Positions 22,532-34,224 of a stretch of DNA of 64,000 nt are shown here, in pieces. The stretch's first letter is position 1. Each line of letters starts with the position of its first letter. A model generated the notes under the pieces. It was not told where the DNA came from and ran no database searches. It saw only the letters and a list, made by a program, of their open reading frames with translations. Source of the stretch: Cordylochernes scorpioides (taxonomy: Eukaryota; Arthropoda; Arachnida; Pseudoscorpiones; Chernetidae); assembly GCA_030710605.1 (NCBI GenBank), contig CP092863.1, forward strand, positions 64,603,572-64,667,571, given 5' to 3'. The position numbers and the translations under genes were made by a program.

Positions 22532-23848
22532 TGCAACCACACTAAAATTAACTTACACATCTCTAATTAGACCTATCCTGGAATATGGATATCAAATCTA
22601 TGGTACAGCATCTGAAACAAATCTAAAATCACTGGAAAGGATACAACTAAGTGCAGCTAGAATTATTACAGGTCTTCGAAATACCTGCCCTAATGAAATT
22701 GTACTTTATGAGGCAGACATTATGCCCTTAAAGGATAGAAGAAGCTACAATCTGCCAAAATATATAAACAAAATCAAGAGTTATGGAAACAAACACAGAA
22801 CTTCCAAGTACATACTTAATTGGGAATCCAATTTAAGACTCAAAAAAGAAGGCCCTCTACACCTGGCCAAAAGAAATGAATTTTTAAAATATAAAGTGGA
22901 AAAAAATTATTTAGCAGAAAAAATTTCTCCATGCAAACCACTACAAAATGTTATTTTTAATGCCACTTTAAATGAACCCACCAACAAACAATACCAAAAT
23001 CCAGAATACTTAAAACAATTATCATTAGAAATAATTAATAACATTCCTAAAAATGCAATAACTATCTATACCGATGGTAGCAGAGACGAGCTAGGACACA
23101 CTGGCAGTGGCTGTCTCATCAAAACCACAAATGGCATTGAGAAAATGAACAGAAGAAACCCAGATTTTTGCTCAGTCTTCAGATCAGAACTTATAGCCAT
23201 CTATGAAGCCTTAAAATCCATCAGAAATACTAATTATCAAGATATCTGGATTCTTACTGATAGTAGAAGTGCCATACAACACTTGAGTCACACAGGGGAA
23301 CTTAGAGACAAAGTAAGCAGGAACATAATTGGTTATCTCCAAAAACTCTCAAAAACCTCAAAAATTCACCTTCAATGGATACCCTCACACGTTGGCATTG
23401 AAGGCAATGAAGCTGCTGATGTGCTAGCGAAAAAAGGCACAAAAGAACCCTTGCCACAGAAAAATAAACTTACTTTTAAAGAAATAGAAACAATAGCCAA
23501 AACAAAAATAAACAAGAACTGGAGGATCCCACCTAAGCACAGTTGGTACAGTGGAGTGAACCCAGGAGGAGCTCTGAACATCAGAAATAGACAGTATCAA
23601 ACAACACTAACAAGATTTAGAACAGGCCATCTCAAGCCATTGAAGATAGAAAATAATAACAAAATTTATCCCACTTGCCCAAAATGTAGTTTGGTACCTG
23701 CAGCTCCAGAACACATTTTGGCTTGCATTAGATGCACTAAACAGGACCTTTGGGAGAGGCCGCTGCTCATCATAAAACAGCTCGAGGAGCATGAACTCAT
23801 GGAATTCGTGTAATCTTTACACAAGGGGATAAGAAACAACAACAAACA
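22532..23848 (+). mobile_element. LINE-R, 5'-truncated insertion with TSD
   Basis: Non-LTR retrotransposon piece flanked by an 11-bp TSD, ACACATGGTAC (22521-22531 and 23849-23859), inside a SINE-A. It ends ACAAGGGGATAAGAAACAAC followed by (AAC)n. 5' truncation with a target-site duplication is the hallmark of target-primed reverse transcription. Confidence 0.9.
22535..23813 (+). pseudogene. LINE-R ORF2 C-terminus: RT thumb and RNase H
   Basis: About 425 codons open from the truncation point to a stop at 23811-23813. The first 60 residues match the post-catalytic RT region (SLIRPILEYGYQIYG, LERIQLSAARIITG). The RNase H domain follows with its four acidic signatures: IYTDGSRDELGHTG, FRSELIAIYEAL, ILTDSRSAIQ and SHVGIEGNEAADVLAK. 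A C-terminal cysteine motif (CPKCS ... PEHILACIRC) completes the protein. RNase H at this place is typical of the I/Jockey-related LINE groups. The RT catalytic centre is absent because of the truncation, but no internal stop or frameshift is seen, so insertion was recent. Confidence 0.85.
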
Positions 23849-23915
23849 ACACATGGTACAGGCCATGATAATCATGGTGGGTAGAAGTAGGCAACTGCTT
23901 TTACTGTAAGAGCCA
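23849..23915 (-). repeat. SINE-A tail, right part of interrupted copy
   Basis: Continues the SINE-A from 22531: ACATGGTACAGGCCATGATA and onward to TTTTACTGTAAGAGCC. Confidence 0.65.
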
Positions 23916-24009
23916 AATTATACCTAATACAACATGTAAACTACATTATTTTTTTCACAGGATTCAAGATATGTAAAAATTTGTAGCAACTAAATGTCTT
24001 CTTTCTTAT

Positions 24010-24308
24010 GTCAGAAACATGACTGGGTGAAGTAGAATGTGTCTGCTTTCGTCATTAAGACTGGGAGCACTACTCAATGGCAGGCTGACTTAGCTCCAAA
24101 AGAAATGGCCGCCTCTGACATGAGGAACAGACACCATGTGCAGCCGCTCCTAACATGAAGTACAGACTCATCCTGTATCCCTGGATTAGGAGCCCTTACA
24201 AGACACTATCAGCCGGGCTAACTGAACCCAGGTTTTTTAGCGAGCTTGTTACTGCTCCCCCTCCTCCTCTTTCTTCCGAGCTTGGGGTCGGCAAAGGCTG
24301 AGTTTCAC
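24010..24308 (-). repeat. SINE-F copy
   Basis: Minus-strand copy; arm 1 counterpart 15785-16088. Between 24310 and 24630 I see no feature beyond sequence shared with arm 1 15467-15784. Confidence 0.6.
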
Positions 24309-24634
24309 CTAATAAATAACCTTGAAAGATGGTAGGTTCATTTTAATCCAAATTACCTGAAAGATTGGGAAAAGTAGAGGTTATATAGTGATGGACAAAA
24401 TTAAGAATAAATAATTTGGAATCAATTTCAGTGAAGAAGTTTTTGTGAACAACAAAATATTTATACAGATGTCAAATATATTTCTACTAACAGAATGTTA
24501 ATTCAATCAGCTCTTCTGTCCTATATGTAAATAGGGTTGTTATTTTATCAATATAAAACTGATGTTCTGATGTTTGGCTTTTTCTTTTTTCTTTTTATCT
24601 ATAAGACAAGGAAATACTGAACGTCTTCTCTTCT

Positions 24635-25618
24635 TCTTTCTTTTCTCCACTCAATCATATCAGGATATCAAGCTTATAGGGCTTGTTGATGGTGTCTGCT
24701 GGGGATGAGTAGAGCTCATCAATGGATGAGTCAATACAGTCAATTACAGGTTTGGTTATTCTTTCTTTTCTCCACTCAATCATATCAGGATATCAAGCTT
24801 ATAGAGCTTGTTGATGGTGTCTGCTGGGGATGAGTAGAGATCATCAATGGATGAGTCAATACAGTCAATTACAGGTTTGGTTATTCTTTCTTTTCTCCAC
24901 TCAATCATATCAGGATATCAAGCATGTAGAGCTTGTTGATTGTGTCTGCTGGGGATGAGTAGAGCTCATCAATGGATGACCCAATACAGTCAATTACAGG
25001 TTTGGTTATTCTTTTTTTTCTCCACTCAATCATATCAGGATATCAAGCTTATAGAGCTTGTTGATGGTGTCTACTGGGGATGTGTAGAGCTCATCAATGG
25101 ATGAGTCAATACAGTCAATTACAGGTTTGGTTATTCTTTCTTTTCTCCACTCAATCATATCAGGATATCAAGCATGTAGAGCTTGTTGATTGTGTCTGCT
25201 GGGGATGAGTAGAGCTCATCAATGGATGAGTCAATACAGTCAATTACAGGTTTGGTTATTCTTTCTTTTCTCCACTCAATCATATCAGGATATCAAGTTT
25301 ATAGAGCTTGTTGATGGTGTCTGCTGGGGATGAGTAGAGATCATCAATGGATGAGTCAACACAGTCAATTACAGGTTTGGTTATTCTTTCTTTTCTCCAC
25401 TCAATCATATCAGGATATCAAGCATGTAGAGCTTGTTGATTGTGTCTGCTGGGGATGAGTAGAGCTCATCAATGGATGACCCAATACAGTCAATTACAGG
25501 TTTGGTTATTCTTTTTTTTCTCCACTCAATCATATCAGGATATCAAGCTTATAGAGCTTGTTTATGGTGTCTACTGGGGATGTGTAGAGCTCATTAATGG
25601 ATGACCTAATACAGTTAA
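24635..25618 (-). repeat. Tandem array of LINE-T tails, 8 units
   Basis: Minus-strand version of the array at 14597-15466, with one more unit. Three units share a diagnostic AAGCATGTAGAGC/TTGATTGTGTC variant and alternate with ordinary units, suggesting a two-unit (about 250 bp) duplication step. Confidence 0.85.
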
Positions 25619-25676
25619 GTGCTTGTTGTAAATAAACTTTGAGAGAGAAAGTTGAAGGCAACAAAGGAAGGATTAC

Positions 25677-25834
25677 TTGGCAATGATGGGCAAGGAGAGG
25701 TTCTGCGTCAGATGGCTAATGTAGGAATTGCGGTTGGAGTGCTGAGGCCGTTCAGAGATGGTGCGGCCATGAACAGCCAGCGCAGCAACTCCGGTTTCCT
25801 GGATGATACGTGCCAGCTGCAGAGTGGATTCTAC
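25677..25834 (-). CDS. DUS2: DUS2 exon 7, arm 2 copy
   Basis: 158 bp, acceptor tttccag and donor gtaatcc, same phase as in arm 1 (14385-14542). Encodes Glu for Asp after ARIIQ. Co-linear with exons 6 and 8 of the minus-strand gene. Confidence 0.93.
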
Positions 25835-26034
25835 CTGGAAACAACCCACAGACAGATGTCCTACCATATTACATACACAATACTATGATGCACATCATCT
25901 GTTATAAGATATTAAAACAATGATAAAGCATAATTTGAATTATAGATTATAGCTACAAGAAAATAAGACCTAATCAACAACACTGTTAACGAAACATCAT
26001 AAACTCTTTATTTGGGTCTAGTCTTATATTCAAC

Positions 26035-26315
26035 TCTGCCTTTGCCAGTCCCAAGCACAGATGAAAAAGGAGGAGGGGGAGCAGTAACAAGCTTGCTAAT
26101 AAAACCTGGGCTCAGCTGGCCATGCTGATAGTACCCTGTAAGGGCTCCTAATTCAGGGATACAGGATGAGTCTGTACTCCATGTTAGGAGTGGCTGCACA
26201 TGGCGTCTGTTCCTCATGTCAGAGGCGGCCATTTCTTTTGGAGCTAAGTCGGCCTGCCACTTAGTAGTGCTCCCAGTCTTGATGACAAAGGCAGATGCAT
26301 TCTACTTCACTCAGT
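26035..26315 (-). repeat. SINE-F copy, uninterrupted partner of arm 1
   Basis: Continuous across the position where arm 1 has its 640-bp insertion, so it preserves the empty target site. Confidence 0.65.
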
Positions 26316-26599
26316 CTTATTTTCTTTTTGTTAAAAACAGTATAACTTCTTTAATTCGACACCCCAAAGGTTTTCAGAGAAAAAAAATCAATTAAAAAAT
26401 TCAACAATTTATACCTTGGTGGACATTTTTTTACAGGAGGAAATTAAATACCAAAACTAGATGGAATCTATTAAGCTGGTGTTGTGGCTTTATCACCAAC
26501 CCGAGGCCGCTAATTTGTGGCGACGGTCAATAGATGGTGTCTAGTTTTGACATTTATTTTGACAGGAGAAGCACCCTATGATTTCACATATATTTTTAA

Positions 26600-26670
26600 G
26601 CGACGGTGGTATAATGGTTAGCATAACTGCCTTCCAAGCAGTTGACCCGGGTTCCATTCCCGGCCGTCGC
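26600..26670 (+). tRNA. tRNA-Gly(UCC)-like gene, arm 2 copy
   Basis: Same 71-nt cloverleaf as 12898-12968, with a perfect anticodon stem (ACTGC/GCAGT) and a restored T-stem (CCCGG/CCGGG). The T-loop again reads TTCCATT. A T run follows directly and would terminate Pol III. It is then joined to the 3' part of SINE-A (GCAGTCACTAACTACCCACC). Confidence 0.65.
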
Positions 26671-26708
26671 ATTTTTTTTTGCAGTCACTAACTACCCACC
26701 ATGATTAT

Positions 26709-26906
26709 TGTTGTGTTGCCTCTGTGTGGGTTGCTCAATACCAGGCCACTACATTCTCTTAGAATTTATTAGAACACTAACTTCTACAATATGGACTGAC
26801 TAACTGCTAACAACTTGTAGCGCTATTTATACATTAAGTCAGAATCGAGTATGCAAAGAGGATATTTGCATTTCTGCAAATATCCCAAGTATGCAAATAC
26901 ACAACA
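26709..26906 (-). mobile_element. Solo LTR, arm 2 copy
   Basis: 198 bp, flanked by ATTAT / ATCAT; shared with arm 1 at 12652-12858, where a CAGT run is longer. Since both arms have it, insertion predates their separation. No internal retrotransposon sequence remains. Confidence 0.6.
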
Positions 26907-27147
26907 ATCATCATGGCCTGTACCGCGTGTACTAGGAATAGGCAAAAAAAAACGTATATTTTTATTTCTCCACTTGCCATTGTTAAGCCAGCAGAAGAGC
27001 TTTGCTGCTCGAAAGCTTGCTTTTCCAATAAAAAGCTATACATGTTGTTGAATTTTTTATTGATTTTTGAATAACCTTTAACAATTCAAATCTCTAACTT
27101 TGGGTCATTCTCCCGTAGAAAGGCTATGATGCCTGAAAGGTAGAGAT

Positions 27148-27465
27148 TAGGGGGTCGGTGGAAAGCTGGTTAAACCGTTTGGTTTTCGACCACTACAACC
27201 CGGGTTCGATTCCCACATTGAACACTTTTTTCTGTTTAAAAAAAAAAATGCCCCAATGGCCCCTGATTCTTTAAAAGTCCAACCCCACCAGCGAGTGCAA
27301 GTAACCAAACGGGGCTCTGGCACATTTGTAAGTGCAAAGTCGAACTGCTTTTCACATGTGTAGACATGTGGTGCACTTACAGTAAAAGCAGTCGCTAACT
27401 TCTACCCACCATGATTATTATGGCCTGTACCACGTGTACTAGGGATAAGCAAAAAAAAAAAAAAG
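27148..27465 (+). repeat. SINE-A, full length
   Basis: Complete plus-strand copy, from GGGGGTCGGTGGAAAGCTGG to GGGATAAGC-poly(A). Confidence 0.8.
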
Positions 27466-27754
27466 GTAGAGATTTGAATTAAAATAAACTTGACCCTGGA
27501 AGTCTGTTGTTTTCATCTTAATAAGAAACCATGGTATCAGTAATTACATTTGAGAAAAAAATCAGGTGCTGTAACTGTCAAAATTCTAGGTCACCTTAGT
27601 CGTTAGATTAGTCAACTCTGTACCAGTTTCAGAGTCTTTAACCTTTTTCACTCTGATGCACTTTTAGGACAACTTTGTCACCTAAGTGTGGGCCAACAAA
27701 GCAAGATATAACATGCTTGAACAATTATGTGGGGCATATTTTAATTTTTTTTTG

Positions 27755-28068
27755 GAGGGTCGGTAGAAGGGGGTGGTCTAAATTGTTGGTTTTCAACTGC
27801 TACGACCCATGATCGAATCTCGCATTGGGCACTTTTTTCTAATTTGAAAAAAAAAAAAAAATGCTCCAATTGCCCCTGATTCTTGCAAAAATCCAACACT
27901 ACCAGCGAATGCGAGTAATCAAATGGGGCTCTGGAACAATTGTAAGTGCAAAGTCAAACTGCTTCTCACATGTGTAGACATGTGGTGCACTTACAGTAAA
28001 ACCAGTCACCAACTTCTATCCACCATGATTATCATGGCCTGTACCGTGTATACTAGGGAAAAGAAAAA
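27755..28068 (+). repeat. SINE-A copy
   Basis: Plus-strand counterpart of 11475-11800, with a damaged B box. Confidence 0.7.
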
Positions 28069-28077
28069 AATATATAT

Positions 28078-28260
28078 ACAGTTAAACCTGTCTATAGCGC
28101 CCCCTCTAAATAGCACCTCCCTTCTGTAGCGCCTGATTTTAAATACGTAGTACGATGCGATTTACATTAAAAGTGACCTGTCTATAGCACCCCCTCTCTA
28201 TAGCACCCTAATTTGGTGAGTCCCAAGAGGGGGCACTATAGACAGGTTTAACTGTATATA
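28078..28260. mobile_element. MITE-P2
   Basis: Counterpart of 11291-11470, ends CAGTTAAACCTGTCTATAGC and GACAGGTTTAACTG. Confidence 0.65.
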
Positions 28261-28302
28261 TTTAATTTTTTTTAATAAAATGCAAATATATATAAAGTTG
28301 TT

Positions 28303-28410
28303 GTCTTCTTCTTTCTTATCTCCACTCAATCATATTAGGATATCAAGCTTGTAGAGCTTGATACTCATGACTGGGTGAAGTAGAATGTGTCTGCATTTGT
28401 CATTAAGACT
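28303..28410 (-). repeat. LINE-T/SINE-F tail fragment
   Basis: CTTCTTTCTTATCTCCACTC start and a CTGGGTGAAGTAGAATGTG segment; counterpart of 11135-11245. Confidence 0.5.
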
Positions 28411-28585
28411 GGGAGAACTTCTCAGTGGCAGGCTGACTAAAAGTTATTGTAAACAGTGCAAACAATTGTTCATCGTATGATATATGAAGTAACATGGAAC
28501 AGAATAAAGTGAAAGTTTGTCTACTAGGTATTTTGACCAACACAAAATTGTCTTTTTTTTTTCCTCTTCCTTTCAGTGTGGAAAT

Positions 28586-29121
28586 ACAGTAGAACCCCCA
28601 TGAGAGAACAACACTCCTGCTAGAAGACATCTCTCTACAAAGAAAAGTTTTCATCACCCGAAACGACCATTTTTGATATTTAACAAGTCTCTGGAAAGAT
28701 TAACACATAGCAATAACGCGCCATCTATACATATAAAATGAAAGGATTTAAAAGCACGAATGTTTCTTTTATACATAATACATACTTCTACTGCCCTTAC
28801 TGTCCATAGTTTTCTTGAAAACCATTTCTGAGATTCCATCCTTCAGTGCTGCGTATATAAGCAGAATCGTCCAATACAGTATTAGAGTTCTGAGAAGCGG
28901 TCTGGTGGATTAAATTGGCGAAACCGCTGGGAGGGTTCACCACTGATGAGCCAAGCCCTCCTAATATCTTTTTTCATCGCAGTAAGGGCAGTAGAAGTTT
29001 GTATTAGGTATAAAAGAAACATTCGTGCTTTTAAATTCTCTGGAAAGAGGACACCTCTCCCAAATAGACATATTGACTCGGCAACTAGGCATTGTTCTTT
29101 ACCTGGAGGTTCTACTGTACA
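28586..29121. mobile_element. MITE-P1 with nested Fb-G
   Basis: Mirror of 10428-10964, with the Fb-G at about 28700-29040. Nesting is shared by both arms, so it is older than their split. Confidence 0.55.
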
Positions 29122-29172
29122 CAGATCCATCAAAATATATTTCTGTGCTTTCCGAGTTGTAGTAAACTTTAG

Positions 29173-29362
29173 TACAGTAGAACTACCTCCATGAGAGGGC
29201 ACCCGAACTAGAGGACACCTCTCTATAAAGGACAGTTTTCATTTTCAAAATTACCATTTTTATCATTTAGGGCAACTCTCCGTTAAGAGGACACCTCTCC
29301 TTAAAGGACACTTTGGTTCTGAAATTAGGTGTTGTCCTTTATAGGGAGGTTCTACTGTATAG
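29173..29362. mobile_element. MITE-P1
   Basis: Ends TACAGTAGAACTACCTCC and AGGGAGGTTCTACTGTA; mirror of 10194-10380. Confidence 0.6.
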
Positions 29363-29504
29363 GAAAAAATCTATACCAGATAGTGCAGCTGGAGTGTAAG
29401 TGAAGTGGATAATAATGCTATGGTTAAGACAAAAGTGTTAAGATGGGTGGGTTTAGCTATGACTGTATCTAGGTAGGAGGAGAGAGAACAGCACAAAATT
29501 TTTA

Positions 29505-30007
<503 letters not shown>

Positions 30008-30239
30008 TTAATACAAGTATTGCTACCATCAGCTAACAACTTCAGGAAAATAACCTATCTGATGAGGTACATAGAGCACACTTTTGTAAAATCAATGCAA
30101 GTTCTGATTTAATCCATCAAGTGACCAATGACCAGAGAGGAAACCAGGAGTCTACATAATAGATCTTGTACTCACAATTAAATAAATCCAACCTAGGATA
30201 AGTTTCTTTATCAGTTTTTATTAACTCAAGCTTTAAGGT

Positions 30240-30455
30240 ACAAGGTAATAAGACCTAATCCAAATAAATTGTGAGTGACATTTCAGTAAAAGCGTTTTTA
30301 CCATCATCAGACAAAAGAATAAATGACAAATTATTCTTTTGACTGACGATGATAACAATGCTGTTGCCAAAACGTCACAAACTATTAAATTATTTTAATT
30401 AGGTCTTATATTCTTGTATCTATAATCTATAATCCAAATTGTGCTTTATCATAGG
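30240..30455 (+). repeat. Fb-H foldback
   Basis: Both halves are present and decayed: GACTGACGATGATAACAATG then TTGCCAAAACGTC. Mirror of 7748-7970. Confidence 0.5.
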
Positions 30456-30631
30456 TGATCCAAACTTTAGCATCTCTTCATTAGAATGGAAGCATTGCTC
30501 AGACCAGCCCCAGTAATTGGTCAAAAAAGGAGGTAATAATAATGAGGAGCAATGTTCACTGAATATTACTTGTGGGATTATTAAGTACTTCTAATGTGTC
30601 CTTGATAAAACTTTTAGAAATCAACATATTA

Positions 30632-30795
30632 TTCTTCTTCTTTCTTATCTCCACTCAATCATATCAGGGTATCAAGCTTGTAAAGCTTGAGACTTTTGAT
30701 GGTGTCTGCTGGGGAAGAGTAGAGCTCATCAATGGATGAGTCAATACAGTCAATAATATGTCTTGGGGTTGCAGGTTGAGAATTGAGCATATTAA
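30632..30795 (-). repeat. LINE-T 3' tail copy
   Basis: Mirror of 7412-7572; next to the empty site for the arm 1 LINE/Helentron insertion. Confidence 0.6.
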
Positions 30796-30868
30796 TATTA
30801 ATGATAAGAGACACAATCTGAAAATATTCACCGATGAGAGTAACACAATAACTAAGTTAACTAATTCA

Positions 30869-31438
30869 CTTCACATTATATTCTTTATTATCCAACTTTA
30901 TAGACAATAGTTCAGTAGCTCTGAATCTATATAACTTCCATAAAAATGCTGAAAAAAAGAAAGACTTAACCGAACATCCAAACATACCAAAAAATTCTAT
31001 TTGATGAGAAAGACAGAACCAACATCCAATTATTTGTTTAGGGCAGATACGATAAGTTAACCCCCACACTGATAAAACGGTGTTTACCTTACAACCCTGA
31101 ACACTCGGATTTTCCTGGAAAATCTCTTGAAGATTTCTTGAAAAAGCCATGGTCCACTGCAGAAGAACTTAAATTGACTTGTTCCATATGTAAATATCTG
31201 CTTTCTTTCCTCTCTTCGCTCTCCACTTCTCCCAACCATATTTCCAAATTTTTTTTTTTATTATTATTTTTTTAAAATTCTTCTTATTTCTTTATTCTTT
31301 CTTATAATCTGTATATATTTACCATATGTATATATTCTTTCACCATTTTTATTTCCCACTTTCTCCGTTTTGTAACCCCAAGGAGAATCCTCTGTAAGAC
31401 CTGTGTGTCTTAATAAAGGCTTTTGTGTGTGTGTGTGT
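30869..31438 (+). mobile_element. 5'-truncated LINE 3' end, arm 2 only
   Basis: 570 bp between 13-bp TSDs GTTAACTAATTCA (30856-30868, 31439-31451). The 3' end has TTAATAAAGGCTTTTGTG followed by (GT)n instead of poly(A). The matching arm 1 position (about 5175-5185) is empty. The 94-codon reverse frame inside is not convincing as a gene. Confidence 0.75.
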
Positions 31439-31464
31439 GTTAACTAATTCAGATTAAAAAAAAA

Positions 31465-31630
31465 AACACAGCCACATCAACCAATAGTTTATTTCAACTC
31501 CCAACATTTCAGTGAATTCCTGTCATTCTCCTCAGGTGAACATCATTCATTCCACTGAAGAGAATGCCAGGAAGTCATTGAAACATCAGGAGTTAAATAA
31601 ACAATAGGTTGATGTGTTTTTCTCTGAATC
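31465..31630. repeat. Fb-L foldback
   Basis: Mirror of 5007-5170, arms ACATCAACCAATAGTTTATT / ACAATAGGTTGATGTG. Confidence 0.5.
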
Positions 31631-31856
31631 TACTTCCAACCAATAAATGATCTTCAGAACTAAATTTCTGAAAAAAATAGAACAAAAGTGAAATTGTACT
31701 GAGACCTGGTGAATAAATTAAGAAAAAGGCATCTCTTGATTGTACAACTAAATGTTTCTAATGACTCGTGTCATCTGTTGAAATATTGTCATGTTTTTAT
31801 TAACTCAAGCTCAAGTTTTCTATGAAAAATAGAAATTTCGGCCAGTTAGTTTAATA

Positions 31857-32108
31857 TACAGTTAAACCTGTCTATAGCGCCCCCTCTAAATAGCGCTTTC
31901 CTCTCTATAGTGCCCGATAGATAGATAAATAGAAAAGTGAAAGTACAGTAAAACCTCCCTGTAAAGGACACCTAATTGCATAGCCAAAGTGTCCTTTAGG
32001 GAGAGGTGTCCTCTTACCAGAGAGCTGCTAAATTGTAAAAATGGTAATTTTTCAAATGAAAACTGTCTTTAGTAGAGAGGTGTCTGCTAAAGGGAGGTTC
32101 TACTGTAT
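31857..32108. mobile_element. MITE-P2 half next to MITE-P1
   Basis: 31857-31912 is one end of P2 (CAGTTAAACCTGTCTATAGC) with the rest missing; 31944-32108 is a P1 with both ends. Confidence 0.55.
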
Positions 32109-32714
32109 TGGAGAACAATAGCTTTAATATATCTCTGACAAGAGAGCAAATATGTAATTATTTGATTGTACATATGTTGGATAAAATATTTGAATCATAT
32201 TTGAATTAGAGTAAATGAAGACTCTTTAAAAGCAAGCGATTGTTAAATTTGACGGGAGAACACTGAAGCCTTGCATGCACCTCACGCGCAGTTGCACTTC
32301 GGATGCCCTTGTTCATTACACAAAACAATCATGCTACCAATATGTCCATCCTTTCCAAATGGCAATGCATTTACATCTCACACAGGTTGAGCATGCAGGC
32401 AACATGAACTGCGGCCTGGGACTGTCTAAACCTATGGAGGACTCCTGAGATCTGTACGTCCCTTCAGTGAAGGCCTCGTCTGGTGTACATATTTCCTACA
32501 CTGTTTTAAACTTTGTGAACTCTCTTTGTCAATAAACTATTTTTAATTGTTAATTACATATCACAATATTAACTAATTGTTGATTTTAATGTATTCCAGA
32601 ATTGGTCAAATACCTATTCCTGATTAGTTCATATTTATTGTGACAAATAGTGCAGCAAGCCAATCAGCAACTTTTAGTTTCATAATATGCCTTTTTTCTT
32701 TAAAAAAATTTAAA

Positions 32715-32862
32715 TACAAGGTAATAAGACCAAATCTCCAAATAAATAAATAGTATGTGACGTTTCGGTAAAAAAGGCTGTTACTGAGATGTCACACATT
32801 ATTTATTTGGATTTGGTCTTATTACCTTGTGTTTATAATCTATTATCCAAATTGTGCCTTAT
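32715..32862. repeat. Fb-H, internally deleted
   Basis: Mirror of 3690-3840. From 32110 to 32710 only arm-shared intron sequence is seen. Confidence 0.5.
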
Positions 32863-32989
32863 CATTGAATAAATGTAGTTATTGTGTTACTACCGTCAAA
32901 GAGCTGATAAACCTAAAAGCTTGAGTTTATGTAAAAACTGATAAAGAGACTTATTCCTGGATGGATTTTTGATTTATTTAACAGGAGTA

Positions 32990-33580
32990 TCCGTACAAGA
33001 AAATAAGATCTAATCCAAATAATTTAATAGTGTGTGATGTTTTGGTAACAGTGTTGTTACCATCATCAGACAAAAGTACTGAATGAGAAAAAACATCACA
33101 GCATGTTCTTAAATAGTCTTCTTCTTCTTTCTTATCTCAAAGCCATGATAATCATGGTGGGTAGTTAGCGACTGCTTTTACTGTAAGCGCACCACATGTC
33201 TACACATGTGAAAAGCAGTTCGACTTTGCACTTACAAATGTGCCAGAGCCCCGTTTGGTTACTTGCACTCACTGGTGGGGTTGGACTTTTGCAAGAATCG
33301 GGGGCCATTGGAGCATTTTTTTTTTTTTAACATAAAAAAGTGTCCAATGCGGGAATCGAACCCGGGTCGTAGTGGTCAAAAACCAAACAGTTTAACCAGC
33401 CTTCCACTGACCCCCTCTTAAATAGTACTTGTTATCAAGTTATGAATATGCTGCAATATTTTTTTCTCATTTATACTTTTGTCTGATGATGGTAACAATG
33501 CTGTTAGTGAAACGTCATACAATATTAAATTATTTGGATTAGGGCTTATTTTCTTGTATCTATAATCTGAATTGTGCTTT
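32990..33580. repeat. Fb-H split by SINE-A
   Basis: Mirror of 2976-3560. The right half at 33483-33516 retains CTGATGA, GAAAC and GTC, but its stem is partly mismatched. The SINE-A (minus, about 33120-33420) has the LINE-T-type tail. Confidence 0.55.
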
Positions 33581-33984
33581 ATCAGGAGTGTTAGAGTTCT
33601 TGTCCTCTCATGTACAATCAGCTCAGAGACAGAAAATCAACTAGACTTTATTCAGTCATAAGGACAACCAGGAAAAGGAAAAAATAACTAGGGCAAAGCC
33701 AAATGAACTTATGAACTAGCTGGGCGCACCTACGCCTCGGTGATTATATCTTTTTTTTATGCGCATGCGCGCCAAGATGGCCATCACGTGATTTCTCCCG
33801 CTGGCGAAGGTCACATGATTTATTCCGGCCAACAAGGAGTATCCATGTTTTTTTTTATAGGAGAGGGTCTTTCTAATAGGAGTTGTGTGTATCACTGGGG
33901 GATTACAGAAATGTTGACATATGAAGCAGGATATGGTGGAAGGTGTCATGAGGTTGCTGAGTTATCAAGAACTCGATATCTTAC

Positions 33985-34045
33985 CTTGATAGAGAACTCC
34001 TTGGGACATCCCATGTTGATGTCGATGGCGGAGATGTCATCCCGA
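33985..34045 (-). CDS. DUS2: DUS2 exon 5, arm 2 copy
   Basis: 61 bp with acceptor gtgcag and donor gtaaga, on the same strand as exons 1-4. The first base finishes the Val codon begun by GT at the end of exon 4. Contains the NMGCPK active-site motif. Confidence 0.93.
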
Positions 34046-34115
34046 CTGCACCACAGAGTCATCTATCTGTGATATCCAAAACTGACCTGTTTTTTTTTTT
34101 GCTTAACCCTAGTTA

Positions 34116-34224
34116 TGGGGGTCGGTGGAAGGCTGGTTAAACCGTTTGGTTTTCGACCACTACGACCCGGGTTCGATTCCCGCATTGGACACTTTTTTCT
34201 GTTTAAAAAAAAAAAAAAATGCTC
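34116..34224 (+). repeat. SINE-A head, left part of copy split by Gypsy
   Basis: Has the tRNA-like head with perfect B box and the A-rich linker; the body continues at 37873-38080 after the LTR retrotransposon. TGCTC at 34220-34224 is the TSD. Confidence 0.75.

Noticed and set aside
30866-31150. 94-codon minus-strand frame
   Set aside because: Lies antisense within a TSD-bounded LINE tail and has no domain; probably chance.
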